This document shows, in pieces, positions 5,662 to 9,893 of a stretch of 9,893 bases of DNA (its first letter is position 1; each line of letters opens with the position of its first letter). Made by a program: the position numbers and the translations under genes. The notes beneath the pieces were generated by a model, which worked only from the letters and a program-made list of their open reading frames with translations, searched no databases and was not told the origin of the DNA. Source of the stretch: JACQNR01 sp049515175 (lineage in GTDB: Bacteria; Acidobacteriota; Terriglobia; UBA7540); the NCBI GenBank assembly GCA_049515175.1, contig JBEKUI010000181.1:1-9893 (forward strand), read 5' to 3'.

Positions 5662-7044
5662 TTGAAATTGAAACGGCTGGCGGTGCTCGCTGCGGGGCTG
5701 CTGGTATTGGCCGCATCGTTCAGCGTATTGCGGTCGCACGCCAGCGCTCAAAACCCCAGAGCGGAATCGGCTCCGCCGGCGCGGCATGTCCTGGTGATTT
5801 CAGTGGACGGGATGGGCGCGAACTGGTACATGTCGCCGCCCGTCGGCCTGCGCGTGCCCAATCTGCGCCGGTTGATGGAGGAGGGAAGCTACGCGGAAGG
5901 CGTGGTGGGTGTCTATCCCTCGGTGACCTATCCGTCGCACACGACGCTGGTGACGGGACGGATGCCCGCTGAGCACGGTGTCTATTCGAATCTGTCTTCA
6001 CGCCATGCGGGAAAGAACCCAAACGACTGGTTCTGGTTCGCGAGCGCCATCAAGGTGCCCACGGTGTGGGATGTGGCGCGCGAGAGCGGTCTGACCACCG
6101 CCACGGTCTTCTGGCCGGTCACGACCGGCGGCCGCATCAATTGGGATATTCCCGAGATTTGGGACCCGGCAAAGGGGCCGGCGGGCGACCCGCTCTACAT
6201 CGCCAAGTTCGCCACGCCGGGTTTGCTGTTCGAGGCAGGGCTGGAACTGGGCCCGCCGAAAGCCGAAGTGGATGACGACGTGACGCGCGCCAGCCTGGCG
6301 GCGTTCGTGCTGAAGAAGCACAAGCCGAATCTCTTGTTGCTGCACTTGGCGGCTTTGGATGAGACCGAGCACGAGCACGGGCCGCGCAGCGCGGAGGCTA
6401 TCGCCACCCTCGAACGCAGCGACGTGCGCATCGGTGAATTGTTGACCGCCGTGAAGATTGCCGGCCTTGCCGACTCGACGGACGTCTTCATCGTCTCCGA
6501 CCACGGCTTCCTGCCCGTCGAGCGCGAAATCAATCCCAACGTCTTGTTGGCGAAGGCTGGACTGCTGCAAGTGGACGCGGGTGGAGAAGTTACGGGCGGA
6601 AAAATCGCGACGCTCGCAACCGGCGGCGCGTTCTTCATCTACTGGCCGGAGTCGCAGAACCTCCGGTCCGAGGTTGAGGCGGCGCTCCAGCCACTGCGCG
6701 ACGAGGGTGTGCTTTGGGGCGAGCTCGGCCCGGCGGCGGTCAAGGATCTCGGCGCGGAACCGGCGATTCGATTGGCGCTCGAGGCGCCCTCCGGCGCGGG
6801 CTTCGACGACCGGGCGGCGGGTGAAGTGGTGCGGCAATTAGGAAGAACCGCCGGCACGCACGGCTATCTCCCCTTTCGTGCGGGGCTGGAATCGTCGTTC
6901 ATCGCCTGGGGACCGGGTATCAAGAAAGGCGTGAAGCTCGGACGCATCCCCATGACCGCTGTCGCCCCGACGCTGCTCAAATCGCTGGGAATCGAGAAGC
7001 CTGGTTTTGGCTCCCGACCCGCTTTGCAGGAGATCTTCAAGTAG
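5662..7044 (+). CDS. Exported nucleotide pyrophosphatase/phosphodiesterase-type enzyme (alkaline phosphatase superfamily)
   Basis: From the TTG at 5662 the protein has 460 residues. Residues 1-29 form a Sec signal peptide (MKLKR, a hydrophobic core, then SHASA before QN). The mature part belongs to the type I phosphodiesterase/NPP family (PF01663). The expected two-zinc site can be read off: D49 in ISVDGMG, the nucleophile T89 in YPSVTYPSHTTLVTG, D233 and H237 in ALDETEHEHGP, D280-H281 in VSDHGF, and H400 in GTHGY. All are present, so the enzyme should be active, hydrolysing phosphodiester or pyrophosphate bonds, perhaps of nucleotides or phospholipid head groups, outside the cytoplasm. The exact substrate cannot be told; such proteins are often annotated only as alkaline phosphatase family. 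It is monocistronic. The divergent CPBP-like gene begins 22 bases upstream. A second TTG at 5668 is less well spaced from the ribosome binding site. Confidence 0.9.
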   Translation: MKLKRLAVLAAGLLVLAASFSVLRSHASAQNPRAESAPPARHVLVISVDGMGANWYMSPPVGLRVPNLRRLMEEGSYAEGVVGVYPSVTYPSHTTLVTGRMPAEHGVYSNLSSRHAGKNPNDWFWFASAIKVPTVWDVARESGLTTATVFWPVTTGGRINWDIPEIWDPAKGPAGDPLYIAKFATPGLLFEAGLELGPPKAEVDDDVTRASLAAFVLKKHKPNLLLLHLAALDETEHEHGPRSAEAIATLERSDVRIGELLTAVKIAGLADSTDVFIVSDHGFLPVEREINPNVLLAKAGLLQVDAGGEVTGGKIATLATGGAFFIYWPESQNLRSEVEAALQPLRDEGVLWGELGPAAVKDLGAEPAIRLALEAPSGAGFDDRAAGEVVRQLGRTAGTHGYLPFRAGLESSFIAWGPGIKKGVKLGRIPMTAVAPTLLKSLGIEKPGFGSRPALQEIFK

Positions 7045-7051
7045 GCTGTAG

Positions 7052-7073
7052 CGCCGCCCTATGAGGTGCGGCG
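7052..7073. terminator. Inverted repeat between convergent genes, possible bidirectional transcription end
   Basis: CGCCGC (7052-7057) and GCGGCG (7068-7073) are perfect complements around a ten-base loop. The repeat sits eight bases after the phosphodiesterase stop and overlaps the 3' end of the small minus-strand gene. No T-tract follows on either side, so it is only a weak terminator candidate. Confidence 0.3.
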
Positions 7074-7325
7074 GGGGAACACGTACCGGCAGACCAGGTA
7101 AACTCCCGCCAGCAAACCCAGTCCGACGGTTTCCAGCGCTGCGGCGCGCAGTAATTTGCTTTGCGGAAGGTGCAGCGTGTCCCGTACGCCAATCCACAGG
7201 CAGTTCTCATAGACGTAGGGCGCGACGGTGCAGTCGCGCACCGCGCGACTCGCCAGCGCGAGAATGACCGCCAGGGAAGCGATCCCCGCCACGATGCGAA
7301 CGATGAAGAGAAATCGTGAGCGCAC
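7059..7325 (-). CDS. Small membrane protein with two predicted helices (hypothetical)
   Basis: The 88-residue protein starts at a GTG. Residues 6-25 (LFIVRIVAGIASLAVILALA) and 63-83 (AALETVGLGLLAGVYLVCRY) are likely membrane helices joined by an external or periplasmic loop of about 37 residues with two cysteines (C32 and C42, in RDCTVAPYVYENCLW) that could form a disulfide. The C-terminus is short and basic. I recognise no family. There is no Shine-Dalgarno sequence before the GTG, and a -10-like hexamer TAGAAT on the minus strand ends seven bases upstream, so a leaderless mRNA is possible. The gene is convergent with the phosphodiesterase gene and divergent from the FAD oxidoreductase gene. 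Its reality is supported by the coherent membrane topology and by the otherwise empty position, but remains moderate. Confidence 0.6.
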   Translation of the reverse strand: MRSRFLFIVRIVAGIASLAVILALASRAVRDCTVAPYVYENCLWIGVRDTLHLPQSKLLRAAALETVGLGLLAGVYLVCRYVFPRRTS

Positions 7326-7332
7326 CTCAGGA

Positions 7333-7338
7333 ATTCTA
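7333..7338 (-). promoter_or_regulatory. Possible -10 element for the small membrane protein gene
   Basis: Read on the minus strand the bases are TAGAAT, five of six matches to TATAAT. The hexamer 17 bases further upstream (TTCCAT) is a poor -35. Transcription would begin at or next to the GTG at 7325. Weak on its own. Confidence 0.25.
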
Positions 7339-7367
7339 ACTGGTTGGTGTCAGGGATGGAAGAGAGT

Positions 7368-7376
7368 TGGTATGAT
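7368..7376 (+). promoter_or_regulatory. Candidate extended -10 promoter for the oxidoreductase-galactosidase operon
   Basis: TGG-TATGAT is an extended -10 element with five of six matches in the hexamer. No good -35 is present at 16 to 18 bases. The transcript would start near 7383 with a leader of about 77 bases before the GTG at 7460. The remainder of 7377-7459 shows no clear hairpin or operator. Confidence 0.4.
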
Positions 7377-7459
7377 GCCCAAGCGCGCTTGCAGTTGGCA
7401 CGTGAGGTGGCAGGCGTCAAAGCTGGAATAAGGACAACTCCACTGAACAGAGAAATAAA

Positions 7460-9181
7460 GTGAGACGCCGTAAATTCATTCAGCGTTTGGAATGGGGCGC
7501 CGCGGCCGCTGGCATGGCGCGGCACGGCTTGGGAAGCGGCTTTAGTCCCCCACCATCGCCCGGCAGCGAGCGGTGCGCCGATGTGGTGATTGTCGGCGGC
7601 GGTGTGGGTGGCTGTGCCGCGGCTTTGGCGGCGGCGCGCAACGGCCTGCACGTGATCCTGACCGAAGAAACGGACTGGATTGGCGGCCAGTTCACATCGC
7701 AGGCGGTGCCGCCCGACGAGCATCCCTGGATTGAGTCCTGCGGCGCCACACGCAGCTATCGTGATTTCCGCGCACGAGTCCGAGATTACTACCGGAGGAA
7801 TTACCCGCTCACGCCGGAGGCGCGCGCAGCAGTGACGCTGAATCCCGGCAATGGTGGAGTGTCGCGCCTTTGTCACGAGCCGCGTGTGGCCCTGGCAGTG
7901 CTGGGCGAGATGCTCTCGCCGCACCTGAGCGCAGGGAGGCTTTCTGTCCTCCTGCACCACAAGCCGGTAGCGGCGGACGTCAAGGGCGACGAGGTCAATG
8001 CGGTCACGGTTGAAAATCTACGGAGCGGACGCCGCGTTGTCCTGGAGGCACCGTGGTTTGTGGATGCCACCGAACTCGGCGATCTTCTGCCAATGGCGGG
8101 AGTTGAGTACGTGACCGGAGCCGAATCTCGCGCCCAGACCGGCGAACTTCACGCGCCAGAATCGCCCGCGCCGCAGAACATGCAGGGAATCACCTTCTGT
8201 TTCGCCATGGACTATCTTGAAGGCGAAGACCACACCATCGCGAAGCCCGAGTCCTACGAGTTTTGGCGCGACTATCGCCCGGAGTTGACGCCACCCTGGC
8301 CTGGGCGGCTGCTCGATTGGACATGGTGCGAGCCGATCACGCTCAAAAGTGCGAGGGGGTACATCGACCCCCGCAGCAAGGAACACCGCGAGGAGAGGGA
8401 TCTTTGGCTTTATCGCCGCATCGCCGACCGCAACAACTTTGCCCCCGGCGCCTACGCGAGCGACATCACACTGGTGAACTGGCCGCAAAACGACTACTGG
8501 CTGGGAAGCTTGATTGACGTTCCCGCGCCCGAGGCGACAAAGCACCTCCGGCAGGCCAAGGAGCTGAGTCTGTCGCTGCTCTACTGGCTGCAGACCGAAG
8601 CGCCCCGGCCGGACGGCGGCGCCGGCTGGCGCGGTCTGCGCCTGCGCGGCGACCTGATGGGCACCGAAGACGGCCTCGCCATGGCTCCCTACATCCGCGA
8701 GGCGCGACGCATCAAGGCGGAGTTCACCGTGCTCGAGCAGCATGTCGGAGTGGATGCGCGCGCCAAGCTGACCGGCGCGAAGAGGGAAGACCTCAGGGCC
8801 CAGCCGTTCCCCGATTCCGTGGGAGTGGGAAGCTATCGTATCGACTTGCATCCCTCGACGGGTGGGGACAATTACATTGATGTTGCCTCGCTGCCTTTCC
8901 AGATTCCTCTCGGCGCGCTCATCCCACGCCGGGTCGAGAACCTTCTGCCTGCCGCGAAAAATCTTGGCGTCACGCATATCACCAACGGTTGTTTCCGGCT
9001 GCATCACGTGGAGTGGAATATCGGCGAAGCGGTGGGATTGCTGGCGGCGTTCTGCAAGGCGCGCACTGTTCTGCCGCGGCAGGTGCGGAATCAGCCCCGA
9101 AGGCTCGGGGAGTTTCAGGATTTCATTCAGGCCCAGGGAGTCGAGATTCGCTGGCCCAACCCGCTGCCACGAACGGAATGA
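7460..9181 (+). CDS. Tat-exported FAD-dependent oxidoreductase (FAD_oxidored family)
   Basis: The 573-residue protein begins MRRRKFIQRLEWGAAAAGMA, a twin-arginine signal (RRKFIQ fits RRxFLK) with a short hydrophobic stretch, so it is probably exported folded with its flavin. Residues 41-51 (DVVIVGGGVGG) form the dinucleotide-binding loop, with acidic E69-E70 at the end of the second strand to hold the ribose and TDWIGGQFTSQ after it. Later family signatures are FVDATELGDLLP (200-211), DLMGTEDGLAMAPYIREARRI (398-418), and a C-terminal FAD-binding part with IPLGALIPRRVENLLPAAKN (482-501), ITNGCFRLHHVEWNIGEAVG (507-526). These fit PF12831. The electron acceptor and substrate are unknown. The GTG start has only AGAGA-like purines upstream. 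An exported alpha-galactosidase-like gene follows after 46 bases, suggesting a role in carbohydrate or glycoside oxidation. Confidence 0.88.
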   Translation: MRRRKFIQRLEWGAAAAGMARHGLGSGFSPPPSPGSERCADVVIVGGGVGGCAAALAAARNGLHVILTEETDWIGGQFTSQAVPPDEHPWIESCGATRSYRDFRARVRDYYRRNYPLTPEARAAVTLNPGNGGVSRLCHEPRVALAVLGEMLSPHLSAGRLSVLLHHKPVAADVKGDEVNAVTVENLRSGRRVVLEAPWFVDATELGDLLPMAGVEYVTGAESRAQTGELHAPESPAPQNMQGITFCFAMDYLEGEDHTIAKPESYEFWRDYRPELTPPWPGRLLDWTWCEPITLKSARGYIDPRSKEHREERDLWLYRRIADRNNFAPGAYASDITLVNWPQNDYWLGSLIDVPAPEATKHLRQAKELSLSLLYWLQTEAPRPDGGAGWRGLRLRGDLMGTEDGLAMAPYIREARRIKAEFTVLEQHVGVDARAKLTGAKREDLRAQPFPDSVGVGSYRIDLHPSTGGDNYIDVASLPFQIPLGALIPRRVENLLPAAKNLGVTHITNGCFRLHHVEWNIGEAVGLLAAFCKARTVLPRQVRNQPRRLGEFQDFIQAQGVEIRWPNPLPRTE

Positions 9182-9227
9182 ATCGCACGGGAAGACCTCG
9201 ATCAGGTTGGATAAGGAGAAGCACATC

Positions 9228-9893
9228 ATGGACGAAAAAGAGACTTCTTCGGTCAGGCGCGCGGTCATTGTGTGCGGCTTGATGATCGTTTCCGCACTGG
9301 GCGCGTGGAGCCCGGCCCGTGCCGCAAAGGCTGTACCCATTCGCTACTTGAACGAGAAGAAACTCTGGGTTCTCGAAACCGAGCGCACCTCTTACGTCCT
9401 GGGAGTTAATGAGCGAGGGGAATTGCAGCAGATCTACTGGGGCGGCAGACTCCTGCGCGATGAGGACCTTGCCGCCGCGAAACTCCAGCCTGAGCACGCT
9501 TCCTTCGATTCTCCGGAGACGATGACCAATCTCGAGTACCCCGCCTGGGGCGCGCGGCAGTACAACGAGCCGTGCCTCAAGTTGACGCGCGCCGACGGCG
9601 ATCGCGACGTGGTTCTCAAGTACGCCTCGCACGAAATCCACGGCGACGCTCTCGTAATCTATCTCAAAGATATTCAGGACGACGTGTTCGTGAAGCTCAG
9701 CTATCGCGTCTATCCTCACGATGACATCATCCGCAAACAGGCGGAGATTCAGAACCGCACGCAGCAGGCGCTCACGCTGGAGAGCGCACAATCCGGCGTC
9801 TGGTCGGTGCCGCAGGGAGAGGGATACCGGCTGAGCTATCTCACCGGCCGCTGGGCCGGCGAGACGCAGCTCACGCGCGTGCCGGTCCATCAG
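9228..9893 (+). CDS. Exported GH36-family alpha-galactosidase-like protein (3' end missing)
   Basis: The frame is open from the ATG at 9228 to the end of the window, 222 codons. AAGGAG at 9213-9218 lies nine bases before the ATG. The N-terminus has basic R10-R11, a hydrophobic stretch AVIVCGLMIVSALGAW and a likely signal peptidase site ARA before AKA, so it is exported. The mature part resembles the N-terminal beta-sandwich domain of GH36 alpha-galactosidases: WVLETERTSYVLGVNERGELQ followed by YWGGRLL, then YPAWGARQYNEPCLKL, LSYRVYPHDDIIRKQAEIQN and the closing YLTGRWAGETQLTRV. The catalytic TIM barrel, with its two aspartates, lies beyond the window, so activity cannot be checked. Most GH36 enzymes I know from bacteria are cytosolic; the signal peptide points to action on galactosides in the periplasm or outside. 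It probably shares an mRNA with the FAD oxidoreductase upstream. Confidence 0.85.
   Translation, partial: MDEKETSSVRRAVIVCGLMIVSALGAWSPARAAKAVPIRYLNEKKLWVLETERTSYVLGVNERGELQQIYWGGRLLRDEDLAAAKLQPEHASFDSPETMTNLEYPAWGARQYNEPCLKLTRADGDRDVVLKYASHEIHGDALVIYLKDIQDDVFVKLSYRVYPHDDIIRKQAEIQNRTQQALTLESAQSGVWSVPQGEGYRLSYLTGRWAGETQLTRVPVHQ

Noticed and set aside
4879..5787. A 302-codon minus-strand frame overlapping the CPBP-like gene in another phase
   Set aside because: The translation is Arg- and Pro-rich with no membrane pattern, whereas the other phase gives a coherent polytopic membrane protein with a CPBP motif.
7377..7459. Operator or small RNA gene upstream of the FAD oxidoreductase
   Set aside because: No convincing palindrome, T-tract or conserved motif could be found in this stretch.
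8018..9340. A 440-codon open frame on the minus strand opposite the FAD oxidoreductase and the start of the GH36 gene
   Set aside because: Antisense to well-supported coding sequence, with no recognisable domain.
1..9893. CRISPR array, tRNA, insertion sequence or attachment site
   Set aside because: No regularly spaced direct repeats, cloverleaf sequence, transposase gene or direct-repeat boundaries were seen.

Overview
The window is GC-rich (60-odd percent by eye), densely coded bacterial DNA. It has no tRNA, rRNA, insertion sequence or CRISPR array that I can see. The best guess for the host is an Acidobacteriota (Terriglobia-like) bacterium, probably from a metagenome. This rests on the Ser/Thr kinase, whose glycine-loop region resembles the many kinases of that phylum, on the company of a Tat-exported FAD oxidoreductase and a secreted GH36-type glycosidase, and on GC content. 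It is an inference, not a proven assignment.

Left part (1-3120). The 3' end of an arsenate reductase/low-molecular-weight phosphatase gene is followed by a 225-base spacer carrying a possible extended -10 promoter. Next comes a two-gene operon: a membrane-anchored protein fusing a class III cyclase-homology domain to a complete Ser/Thr kinase (640-2610), and a 149-residue protein of unknown function 16 bases downstream. The operon ends in a 48-base element made of two related hairpins in inverted orientation, and the stop codon of the second gene lies inside it.

Middle part (3121-4934). A near-consensus promoter (TTGACA, 17 bases, CAGAAT) drives an AmmeMemoRadiSam-type radical SAM enzyme (AmrS). 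It is followed by a small lower-GC pair, DUF4160 and DUF2442, which has its own promoter placed so that the mRNA would start at or next to the GTG start codon (leaderless).

Right part (4935-9893). A CPBP-type membrane protein that has lost its protease signature lies on the minus strand. It is divergent from a secreted nucleotide pyrophosphatase/phosphodiesterase-type enzyme, with a gap of only 22 to 40 bases. A small two-helix membrane protein on the minus strand follows. The window closes with a probable carbohydrate-related operon: a Tat-exported FAD-dependent oxidoreductase and the 5' third or so of an exported GH36-family alpha-galactosidase-like protein that runs off the end.

I see no single new defence or mobile system. 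The most interesting items are the cyclase-kinase fusion whose cyclase half appears catalytically dead, the inverted hairpin pair with compensating base changes, the leaderless lower-GC DUF4160-DUF2442 pair, the protease-dead CPBP protein and the exported oxidoreductase-glycosidase pair.
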